This document shows, piece by piece, positions 18,656 through 27,586 of a DNA stretch of 27,586 nucleotides. Position 1 is the stretch's first letter, and each line of letters starts with the position of its first letter. The position numbers and the translations under genes were made by a program. Under the pieces are notes generated by a model. It searched no databases and was not told the origin of the DNA. It was given only the letters and a program-made list of their open reading frames with translations. The stretch comes from Botryllus schlosseri (taxonomy: Eukaryota; Chordata; Ascidiacea; Stolidobranchia; Styelidae). Location of the stretch: NCBI GenBank assembly GCA_000444245.1, contig ATSW01007563.1:1-27586 (forward strand), given 5' to 3'.

Positions 18656-20403
18656 GGAATCTAAACCAGGTCAAAGTACAAAGATTTCAAATCTAATATG
18701 TGTCCATAGAAAATTTCAAATGCGAAATGACTCCAAATCTACGCCATCCTGGGTAGTTTACTGCCACTACCATGTCACTGATGGTATTTTGTTTTCGATC
18801 ACACTGGGTTCTTTCCTATCTGGTTATTTGGTGGTGGCGCTAGAGTTGAGCATCGGAAGAACGCGCCTCCGTGATCATTTCTGGCAAATGAAGCAATGCC
18901 ATATCCCACTAGCGACTAGTTAGTTTGTTGTAAGAATCCAAAATATAGGAAGGAGGTGTAACCCATAAACGCAATGTTAGATGATTGCTTTCGTTACTGT
19001 TGGCCAGCATTATCTGCATGGTGTTATGTCGCGTTTGTTACTGTTTCGTAATGTATTCGTATTCACGCGACCGTCCGCGACTTGTATGCATTGTATCATG
19101 ATGTAGTGTGCCGTGCAATAAGCGAATTAACCACGCCCTTTTCAGCTCGCCCGACCCCCGTCAGATTACGTATTCACGCGTTGCTCTATCTTCTCTTTTT
19201 GCTGCAGACTATTAGACGCTGCGTCGCCACAGTCTTCCATGCCAGCGGCTATTTACTGACCGTCGTCTGCGGTGTATCTCGGTGTCTTGTTTAACGGGAG
19301 GGACTGACTTTTTATCGTGTTTTCTTGCTGCTTTTAGTGTCGATATTATTAACCCGGCGGGACGTCGAAGAGCTATGAATTTCCGGCGTTATTGTGTGAT
19401 ACGATTGCGTCAACGTGGCGCACTGTTTTAGAGAGGACCCGCATACAGACGGATGAATTATTTTGAGTTTTATTTTCTTTGTTATAGGCGTAGAGAGTTC
19501 CTAGTGGTCGGTTGAAGATGCACGCGATACTTGCACTGATTGACGCCTTTCCGAGATTCTATTTTGATAAGTCCTGGGGCTAGCGAATTTGATGCTTGAA
19601 ACGCGATCTGTGTATCAACTCCAAGTTCTAATCATGAATTCCGTAAAGAGAACAAATATTCCAGGAAGTGGCACGAAGGCCCAGCATATAGTTGCCATTC
19701 AAATAAATACCCGCTAACTTATTTCGATTTCGACCAATATATACGAATCCACTTTTTGACACCAAAATCGTGTCCACTTTCGCCACGCGCATGGCCGAAG
19801 TTCTTTTTACGGCGCTAATTTGGCCGTAACGCCGATGCTTCTGTCTCAGCATCTATCAGCTTCATACCTGCCCAGTCCGCAGTTGATGCATAGCTCGCGA
19901 CGAGCGTCGCAATTGTGTAGCGATAGCTGTCGGATGTGTCGTTGTGTCTTCACGAGGTGTTGTTGTATTGCCTTTATTTTATCTTGTAAATTCGTCGAAT
20001 GTAATTTAACTTGTTACTTGGAAATGTTTAACTTGTTTTCCGTGACTTCAAAATTAATATCAAAGTTTTGACTGCGTCAATTTGTTGTGGTTGGTGCCTG
20101 TGTGCGGGTAGGGTGACACTTATGTTGTTGGGTTGGAAAAGGATTGGACATGGACAAGCAGCTCTTTAGATTAGTTTGGCTGAATGACGAGCCTTGGAGG
20201 GACGCTCAAATTATTGACTTCTGCATTATGTAGTGTCGTGCACGGAACACGTGTATCAAGACTGACGCCGGCACTATCGTGTTATCATACATCCCAGGAA
20301 CGGAAGTGTGTAAATGCCTATACTCGAAGCACTAGCTAAATTAGGAAGTCGACGATATTCCATATTTTCAACGAATGAAGTATCTTGCAGGCATGCTCTT
20401 GTG
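18656..20403 (+). other. Intergenic sequence without recognised features
   Basis: Unique sequence, richer in CG dinucleotides than the introns, especially about 19060-19440. Open frames at 18720-18923, 19082-19294, 19628-19852 (-) and 19820-20071 have no recognisable domain. It may be the rest of a long 3' untranslated region or intergenic DNA. Confidence 0.5.
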
Positions 20404-20460
20404 CAGAGGTCTCAAACTCAGATGGGCTCGAGGGCCAATTTTTGATGACGCCGCGCGCCG
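20404..20460 (+). mobile_element. hAT-like terminus fragment
   Basis: CAGAGGTCTCAAACTCAGAT followed by GGGCTCGAGGGCCAA has the form of hAT ends (CAGGGGTCTCAAACTC...GGGCCAA). No matching right end was found, so this is a fragment or a single end. Confidence 0.45.
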
Positions 20461-20694
20461 TAGCGTCGATAATGTGGATATTCAAATGCAGAATTTCCAA
20501 GTAGGCCTTATTTGACGGGACCTTGCAGACAGGCATTCCACAAACATCGTGGAAATGTAATTTTCTATTGCACTATTCATGCTTGACACGAAAAAAATCA
20601 CATTTTCAAATATTTGAGTAAAGTTGTTTTTGTGCCGGGCATGATTTGTTAAAACAATGCGCTATAGACATCATGCGAGAGGATGCATCATGAC

Positions 20695-20896
20695 CAGGGC
20701 TGTGGAGTCGGTAAATTTTACCACCGACTCCTGAGCATTTAAACCTACCGACTCTAACAGTACTACCCATTTACTTCGAAAATTATATGCCACAGTGACG
20801 GTTAAATGACTCATAATCATTAAACATATGCAAACATTATGAAACATATGATTACCGTTGGCATGCAAAATTGTTTCATTGTGGCACACAGCTCTA
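20695..20896. mobile_element. hAT-like MITE with CAGGGCTGTGGAGTCGG end
   Basis: It begins CAGGGCTGTGGAGTCGGTAA with the usual ACCGACTCC repeats. A weaker inverse end, GGCACACAGCTCTA, lies at 20883-20896. This terminus is common in hAT MITEs of animals. The right end is eroded and the target duplication is not convincing. Confidence 0.65.
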
Positions 20897-21172
20897 ATTA
20901 TTCACTATGCATGAAAGATTGCCTTTCTAAATATCCTTCCCTTTTTCATATTTTATCAGTTTTTATAACATGGACTCTATAATAACCTAATATGTATGAA
21001 TCATTCAAACACAACATTTAGGCCTATCAAATCCTGTATAATTAAAATGTAGATAAAACAATCGAAGTGTGACTCTTGTGTATGAGTCAGCAACTAATAC
21101 AGAGATGAGCCTTACTAATTTTCTCATTACACACTGTACTGATTACACTGCACACACACTCTCACAACTATT
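20897..21172 (+). other. Intergenic sequence without recognised features
   Basis: Short AT-rich spacer between two MITEs. I see nothing in it. Confidence 0.5.
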
Positions 21173-21438
21173 CAGAGGTGGTCAAAGTAGTCACCGTTGC
21201 TACTCAAGTAGAAGTAGAAGTAATGCCGGAATTTCTTCTCAAATAGAAGTAGGAGTGGTGGTTTACAAGAAAGTAAGTATGTAGGTATTTTATGCTTACT
21301 TTTGCCTACAAAACTGAAAATTGTCAAGTAGAAGTAAAAGTAGTCTAAACTCATAACTACTTAAAAAGTAGTGTGAGTGGGAAAAAACTACTTCAAGTAC
21401 TCCAAAAAGTAGAACTACTTCGTTACTGACCACCTCTG
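21173..21438. mobile_element. hAT-like MITE with CAGAGGTGGTCA ends (AGTAGAAGTAG-rich)
   Basis: CAGAGGTGGTCAAAGTAG on the left and GTTACTGACCACCTCTG on the right are inverted repeats. The interior is rich in (AAGTAG)n and CTACTT. The flanks CAACTATT and CTACTAAT agree at six of eight positions. Its 266 bp include no coding region, and the minus-strand open frames here (21172-21490) are low-complexity shadows. Confidence 0.85.
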
Positions 21439-22110
21439 CTACTAATAGACATTGGTCATCAACTAAATTTAGGAAGTAGTCAAATAACATATGTCTAGTC
21501 TACATGCACTTAGTCAAGTATTCAATGACTAGGACTTGCAGTCTTTCTTAATCATTTGTTCGACCCAAACAGCTAATAAGCCACACAACAAATATTTTTA
21601 ATTTGGTCAAGCGGGAAGGAGGGTTTGGTTAAATTTACATCAAGTTTACAACCAGACGATATTGCACGAAATTTTTTCAAAGGTAATGAATGAATTCGAT
21701 CAGTAAATATGTTACTTGCATGTATTGGGGGTCGCCTCTGTTTAGCAATGTGCTCATTTGGCAAGGACGGGATTATTTGACGTTTCAGACATACCAATAA
21801 CGACGGTTTCGGTGAACATGCCTCTGTCATTTTGTGCAAATGTTTCATCGCCGACGATCTTGCATCGAGCGCACAAGCGAAGTCGCATGTTGGAAGACAC
21901 GTTATTAGGCTATCTCCTAATTGCGAGTATAGTTGGACTCAATTCTGTAAATTGCGCATATTTATAATTTCCAGGAGGGGTTCCAATACTAAATGCAAGA
22001 AATGACAATAAATCATGCAAAGTGCTAAGAAAAATTTCAAGTCAAGTAAATGTGCTATAAATCTGAATATTCTTTTCACATCGCAGCCATAGGAGGTCAT
22101 GAAATAACTA
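21439..22110 (+). other. Intergenic sequence without recognised features
   Basis: Unique AT-rich spacer. Open frames at 21573-21848 (-) and 21758-21967 (+) overlap each other and have no recognisable domain. Confidence 0.5.
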
Positions 22111-23281
22111 TAGGGCTGGGCACAATGATGCGAGTGCTCGAATCTGAATCGGGTATTAAATTTAATGATTCGAGTGGAGTAGTAAAAGACGATTTGTGCG
22201 AGTAATGAAATTATACGCTCCTCGCAACTGAAAGTTAATTTACTAACGACAATTATAGTTTTGATACTATCTTCCAAGGAGTAAACCTAGGAAACCCTGA
22301 ATGGCCGTGCCGCAGCTTACGAGACATAGTGCAAAGCTACGAACGAACGTTACTGGAAATAACACATTTCCGATGTCATGATCATCCCACATCATTGTCA
22401 AGAAGTGCAATGGAATTGGTATGGTCGAAAAAATACCAAAGTATCTTTAATTTGACGTATAACAGGCATTATGTTCTTGTGGTGGTATGCAGGGCCGGCC
22501 AACCCGTGGCCCGCGAGAAGGTTTTGAGTGGCCCGCGAGGTAATTTCCGAAATTTCTAATATCAAAAATGGATTGCACAGATTGTGAACTTGCAAGACCA
22601 ACCAAAAATTTGATTAGTTTGGCCGCAACACTTGAGATGTGATGACTAAAATATCAGTTCCGACGCATTGACAGATCCATCAGCCAGTCACATATTGGTA
22701 TATCTTCGCACACTACAATAAAGCAGAATAATTTGCGATAGATTTATCAAAAGTAAAAAAAATTCTACAAGCTTAGCGCAACATGTTGTCACTCGATTCC
22801 TTGTTTTTAATATTGTTGCCCTTTTTGTGAAAATGGAAGAACGCCGTATGTATCAGATTGAGTCTAACTATATTCGCGATTACGGGACAAAGTGTCGTTC
22901 AACATATGCGACCTTGCGTTTGCGCTCGCAGTAAGATCGTTGACTATGAAACCTAGGCACGGAAAGATTGACGCATGTTGGTCGCAGCTTTCGATATCGA
23001 TATGTCCATGCGCCGAATAGCCCAGTCCTCGCAAACTTAGCCCAGCGATATACGGCAGGCCCGCAATATAGTCAAGTGACAATATTATTGACCTATAAAC
23101 TTAAAAAAAATTTCGCGCTTCGCGCGGCAAGTGGCCCGCGCAATATTTCGTCAATCGAATGTGGCCCTTTGGCTGAAAAGGTTGGCCAGCCCTGTTCTAT
23201 AGTTATTTGTGCCAATCATCTTTCTCTGGCGTTATGCACTTTCGTATCTAGACTATGTATTCAATGATCTGCCTAGCCCTA
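22111..23281 (-). mobile_element. TAGGGCTGGGCA-family MITE copy, split by another element
   Basis: From 22111 it reads TAGGGCTGGGCACAATGATG, the reverse of the 3715-4178 right end. It stays colinear with that element to 22475 (GGTATGGTCGAAAAAATACC, CAGGCATTATGTTCTTGTGG). After the insertion at 22490-23194, a remnant ending CTGCCTAGCCCTA at 23269-23281 can serve as the other terminus. The segment 23195-23268 aligns poorly, and no target duplication is visible. Confidence 0.7.
22490..23194. mobile_element. hAT-like element with CAGGGCCGGCCAACC ends, nested
   Basis: CAGGGCCGGCCAACCCGTGG on the left and GGTTGGCCAGCCCTG on the right are inverted. Both are followed inside by GTGGCCCGCG blocks, as in many animal hAT elements. 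It is 705 bp with no recognisable transposase. It interrupts the MITE beginning at 22111, so it is the younger of the two. Confidence 0.82.
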
Positions 23282-24425
23282 GACGCATGTCTACAGTCTC
23301 TCTGAACATATAACCGTATATGGCTCTCCTGTGCTTGGGATTCTGTTTTAGTAGACCAAAAAATTGACTCTGGTGGCAGTAGAATGGTAGAAATATCATA
23401 TACCTAAGTCTCTATTGAAAATATCTAAAACAATAAATTTGAAATTAACCAGTCGTGTTGCACGCGAATCGCTGACTGCTCTAACGTACTGGCGTGGCTC
23501 AAATCAAGTCATATTTAGTTTAACCGAGTCATATAATTTATATAAGGTCAGTAATGCGCAATCACATTAGTTCAAGTGGAGTCAATCGTGAAAATGACAA
23601 AGTTCAGACGAGTAATATCCCAAGGGTAAGCAAATGAGTGATGTCAAATCGAGTCACGATCAATGTATCACTCGACCTAGAATCGAATCATTAAAATCCT
23701 GGACGATAACCGAAATATGTATTTGACACAACGATATTGTTCCGGTAAATTTGAACACTGTTGCAGTACAATATGTAAATTATATTCTTCCTGTGGGTAC
23801 GTGGATAGGGTACACGGCGAAACACTAACGAAGATAAATCCAAGCAATGCCAGTTATATTACCTTCGATATCCCGCTTCAGTTTCTAACTTGATAGTCTC
23901 GAACGCTGAGTGGGACAATTACACGCTGAATATTCTCGAATCAAGGTATTTCATACACATTCCGATTAGAATTCTCTCTGCAATATTTGAATGCATGGAT
24001 GTCCCTACCAGATTTGCAGTAGGCCTACATGTGCAAGTCAATCACCATTGATTTATAGCAATTTTTCTAAATATAGCAGACGATTGGGTTGTCTCTCGAA
24101 GAAAGACTTTTCTTACGGAGTCATATCTAAAAGAATTAAGGGCGTGTAATGAAATATGCAATCTTTATTCTGCACATAAATGCAGAGCCTTTCTCATTTA
24201 GTGTGCAGACGTAATCGACATTTCATAACAATTCCAATTGAAAAGATGCCAAAACCACGGTCGGATAGACATTGAGTTTAATGTAAATTTAGCGACGTAT
24301 GAATTTCCCCGATAACCGCATATAGCATCCAAGTTACGTATACACAGTAGAGTACATCTATACATATATATATATATTAGTGACTATTGGATCGTGTTTC
24401 CAAAATCTCAGGGGTTCACTGGAGG
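23282..24425 (+). other. Intergenic sequence without recognised genes; short (TA)n run
   Basis: AT-rich sequence holding a (TA)n run at 24364-24378. Around 23480-23690 scattered AGTCA/CGAGT words may be an old MITE too eroded to bound. No coding potential is recognised. Confidence 0.5.
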
Positions 24426-24807
24426 TCAAAAGACATATTCAACTCCTACATATAACTTCCGGTGACACGCCCTTATCGGCCATCGTTGATTGCAGGTAAT
24501 TAGGCCCGATCCATAGTCGAATTGCTGTTGTGATACGTCATCTGCAGTGGCGTCAATGTGAATTACGTTTTCAATACTCTTCTTCACATCGGAAGTCTGT
24601 AGACCTCGCTTTAGCGTACGTAGCGCATAAAACATATTATACAAAGCTAAACACGTCCGTGGAAATTACAATGCTTTGGTTTTGTGTGATAATCATATTT
24701 TAATGTTTCTGTTCTTTTAACGCTCTGGTGATGCACAGTTCAATTTTTTCATCGGTAGTCAACGGTAATATAATAGATGTACAGTTAAATGGGAAATGTG
24801 GCGGATC

Positions 24808-25047
24808 TCAGTATTTATAACACGGCAAAAATTCGGGATTCAGACATGCTTGCAGATTAGCGGAAATCTTACCCACCTTACCAAAAATTAAGAACCACTG
24901 ATATTCATAGTGTAATAACACCAATAATTCGTCAATATCTATTGGCATGATTTGTAAAGATATACTCGTAAGATTATGGAAAATTGTATCACATTCTTCC
25001 TGTATGTGGGCCTGAGTAGGGTTAGTGTCGCAAATTCCGTCCTCCAT
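24808..25047 (-). CDS. Unrecognised minus-strand open frame, possible first exon of another gene
   Basis: The frame starts MEDGICDTNPTQAHIQEECD and continues IFHNLTSISLQIMPIDIDEL, then LLHYEYQWFLIF. I recognise no family. Residue use looks protein-like rather than low-complexity, and the stretch is free of transposon ends. Two good minus-strand donors (GTAAGG and GTAAGA) follow LIF, which would end an exon at 24882 or 24873. A second minus-strand frame lies 163 bp further (24426-24644) with a TAG acceptor-like site just upstream. Chance open frames remain the simpler reading. Confidence 0.2.
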   Translation of the reverse strand: MEDGICDTNPTQAHIQEECDTIFHNLTSISLQIMPIDIDELLVLLHYEYQWFLIFGKVGKISANLQACLNPEFLPCYKY

Positions 25048-25520
25048 ATTGGAACGAATTCATCTAGTTTAGATATCAGAGATTAATGATAGTACGTGGT
25101 GCAAAAGAACGATTAACTGCGAGAAGCGTCAGTTTTTCTAATAGTAATATTATTAATGATAATTTTGCTACAAATAACCAGAAGGACTACCGACAGGTTA
25201 ACGTTTTATCGCAGGAAAGTGTTATGTCGTGGAGCTCTCGCTTCATCGACCTTCAATTATATTGCGTATCTGATGCTAGTGATGCGTATCATTCGTCTTC
25301 ATCGTCATTATTTTTAACGGGTGAGGATCTATATTTTGCTGAGTGCTTGCTTTACCGTCCACTAATTTCCATAACCATTGGCGTCTACGCTTGTTCCTTA
25401 TTACGACGAGGTGTCGGGGATACCCACAGAGATAAGCTTCACACCGATTCAGAGTTGCACCATATCCCCCAGTTAATTTCGATTACTCTTGCTATTATTG
25501 CAATTACGATCTATATCTGA

Positions 25521-26079
25521 CTTACACAAAATCCATATTATTCCTCAACGATTACGCATTGTTGGGTTCATGTCGGTTGGTCAGATTGTATGATGCAGTA
25601 GATCTAGCTCAATCCCGCTTCGGGTGTATAAAGCATTCACGAAGTGTCAGATACGAGGCGTGTCTGTGACTTTCTATTACTGAGGTAGATTTTCTGTAGT
25701 TGCATTTCGGGATCAAGCCCAGCACGAGATTTTGAGTGGCCCCCGGAGAGCTACCGGTTTTGCATGATGATAAGTCCCGCGGTCCTGCTCTACATACATT
25801 TGCCAGCAAACGTTTACGACCATGAACATTAACGACATAAATCCACGTCACAATCGTTATATTAACGTGCAGTTGTTGTTGCTTTTGTAGTATTCTTGGT
25901 GTTTGTCGACTATACTATGGTCATTTACACCATGGCAATTTCCATTCATTTTTATTCCGTAGCTGCCGACATGTAGCAGTAGCATGATCCACTACTAAGC
26001 TTTTTATAAGACACGGTTTACATGGATGAGAATGCGATGAGGAGCTTGGCTAAACCTCCAATTCTTAGGAAGGAATCCT
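25521..26079 (+). other. Intergenic sequence; fragment of a GTGGCCC-type element
   Basis: GAGATTTTGAGTGGCCCCCG at 25726-25745 resembles the left part of the 22490-23194 element (AGGTTTTGAGTGGCCCGCGA). It may be a small relic of that family. Otherwise I see nothing. Confidence 0.35.
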
Positions 26080-26160
26080 GGAATCGACCTCGGTCGGACT
26101 CGAACCCGCAATCCATTTATGTTGCAGCTGTGGATTATACCACTACGCTATCTCGCCACG
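26080..26160 (-). tRNA. tRNA-like sequence: tRNA pseudogene or head of a tRNA-derived SINE
   Basis: On the minus strand there is an A box (TAGCGTAGTGGTATAATCC, about 26150-26132) and a B box (GGGTTCGAGTCCG, about 26107-26095) at normal spacing. The anticodon-arm position has a five-pair ATCCA/TGGAT stem but an over-long loop (CAGCTGCAACATAAA). The T stem has two mismatches. The cloverleaf is therefore degenerate, and a SINE head or pseudogene is more likely than a working tRNA. Confidence 0.7.
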
Positions 26161-26384
26161 TGCGTCACATCGCCACATCAAGTCCAACATGCAGCCAGAG
26201 TTCAAAGAACTTGTTGACAACTTTGATCGACCAGAGATGTCTCATGGACTACAGCAGCTATCGAAATACATTACAATGCATTTTCGGTCTCTGAGCTTTA
26301 TGTGTAAAGTTTACATTGAATAGACTACGTTTATCCTTGTATATAGGAGGATAAATACGCTATTAATACATCGAGTCAGGAATC

Positions 26385-26447
26385 CGGCCCGCAAGGTTCT
26401 TCATTTAGCATATCCGGCCCACCGACTGTAGAAGTAGCCCACCCCTG
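26385..26447 (-). mobile_element. hAT-like right terminus (solo)
   Basis: CCGGCCCACCGACTGTAGAA then GTAGCCCACCCCTG, reversed CAGGGGTGGGCTAC...GGTGGGCCGG, is a classic hAT end. The matching left end is not evident in the window, so this is a solo or truncated element. Confidence 0.55.
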
Positions 26448-26778
26448 TTACACAACATATCATGGTTCAATATTATAAGCTAATGGTAGATATGTTTCTC
26501 GTCCTGGTCAGTTTTGGCTCCGGATNGCTCACATATAGAGAATGGGATAAAGAAGGTGCTACTATTCAATGCAATTTATTCAGCACAACGGCAATAAACT
26601 GACAAAATGAATATGCCCATGAATTTTTGTGTAGGAAATATAAGGTCAAGTTTCATATATGACAATTAGTAACACGGAAAATCATCAAGCAAAGAGACAA
26701 TTAGCATTTATTTTCATATTAGTACAGTTATGGCTGTCCTCAATTGACCATCACATTTATCTTCCACATACCAGCAAC

Positions 26779-26972
26779 CAGAGGTGGTCAGTAACGAAGT
26801 ACTCTAGTAACGAAGTATTCTATCTACTTTTTCGAAGTACATAAGTAGTTTTCCACTACTTCTGGTACTTACTCAAGTAGATAGAATATTCGCTACTTCT
26901 ACTTCTACTTCACAATATTTACTGATCTACTTACTTACTTTTCGCTATTTTCCGTTGGTCAAGTAGAAGTAG
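26779..26972 (-). mobile_element. CAGAGGTGGTCA-family MITE, partial copy
   Basis: It begins CAGAGGTGGTCAGTAACGAA, the reverse of the right end of the element at 21173-21438, with the same CTACTTCTACTTCTACTT interior. The other terminus is missing or eroded near GTGTAACCGTCC (about 26972). Confidence 0.7.
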
Positions 26973-27553
26973 TGTAACCGTCCAATTAGAAAGAGAAACT
27001 GCGGAATTCTCCGGCTGTTTTCACGAAGTTTTGACGTTCAATTTTATGAAAATTTAAGTCACACCCACAATTGCCGTCGCGCTTCACATCTAGTAGATAT
27101 ATTGAGTCACAAATATGTTTTCACGAAAGTGAATCTTATTTAGGTTGCAGGTTGCATTGCACCCCATTGTCGCCCATATCACATATTTCGTCACACGTCA
27201 CAGTAAATATGGCCCACCATAACGTTTGAAACTACCGTTTCGCAATCTAGCAGTTACCCATCATATCGTAATCTAGCAGCCCATGGCGTGTCCTAATCTG
27301 AAAAAGTGGGCTCTGACTTTTTGAACGTTAGATCTGTTTTAACAGACCACTGTTAAAACTGTCACGACAAAAGGCATAAAATACATTTTCCGCTTTTCTG
27401 ATGTAGTATTGGAAGTTGTCGTTTGCAACTCGCAGTATCATTATTGGAGTTCTAATTAGTTTCAGTTCTTTTGTCTGGAGAACATATATGTTTACGTGTA
27501 AAACCAAGTGTAGCATCGCCGTCTATTTTCCTACGATAAAATTACACTATATG
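26973..27553 (+). other. Intergenic sequence without recognised features
   Basis: AT-rich spacer. The minus-strand open frame 27328-27516 has no recognisable domain. I see nothing else. Confidence 0.5.
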
Positions 27554-27586
27554 CAGGGTTGTAATGACTCGAGTCATGACTCGACT
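27554..27586. mobile_element. CAGGGTTGTAA-family MITE, third copy, cut by window end
   Basis: CAGGGTTGTAATGACTCGAG followed by GACTCGACT matches the starts of the copies at 10368 and 16360. The rest lies beyond the window. Confidence 0.75.

Noticed and set aside
21172-21490. Overlapping minus-strand frames rich in Leu, Phe and Tyr
   Set aside because: They are translations of the AGTAGAAGTAG-rich MITE interior.
1-27586. CRISPR arrays, bacterial operons, rRNA genes or a novel defence-type system
   Set aside because: I see no regular spacer array, no dense bacterial gene layout and no rRNA-like sequence; the region is an ordinary animal gene with transposons.

Overview
The window is a piece of an animal genome. 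It holds the 3' three-quarters of one intron-rich host gene on the + strand, a beta-arrestin. Its introns and downstream flank are filled with small, decayed DNA transposons. The spliced coding exons, multi-kb introns, AT-rich base composition and crowd of MITE-like elements fit a marine invertebrate. The sequence alone does not fix the species or even the phylum. Runs of N (about 1791-2190, plus one near 26526) mark it as a draft assembly.

Gene. Eight coding exons read as one continuous arrestin protein, equivalent to about residue 86 of mammalian beta-arrestin up to the C-tail: 70-171, 6129-6256, 7057-7192, 10799-10956, 13292-13429, 13490-13576, 14118-14312 and 14911-14972. All junctions are AG/GT and phase-compatible. 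The tail has a clathrin-box-like LISFD and a complete AP2-adaptin motif (D-x-x-F-x-x-F-x-x-x-R). This makes it a non-visual, endocytic arrestin. The last exon is less certain: I favour a tiny one at 16779-16798, while an unspliced exon 8 would stop at 14984-14986. The N-terminal exons lie upstream of the window.

Introns. The first intron (172-6128) holds a hAT-like element (1327-2111) and a 2.8-kb foldback transposon (2413-5234). The foldback has arms of about 940 bp, an 8-bp target duplication, transposase-like remnants in both arms, and a younger MITE nested in its loop (3715-4178). Later introns carry copies of several hAT-like MITE families, one ending 28 bp before a splice acceptor, and three copies of a repeat with a hammerhead-like core.

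Downstream of the gene (about 16.8-27.6 kb) there is a likely 3' untranslated region with a poly(A) signal near 18631. Beyond it are more MITEs, including a nested pair at 22111-23281, and a tRNA-related SINE or tRNA pseudogene on the minus strand (26080-26160). One unrecognised minus-strand open stretch (24808-25047) has plausible splice donors. I see no CRISPR, operon, rRNA or other cellular system beyond the arrestin.
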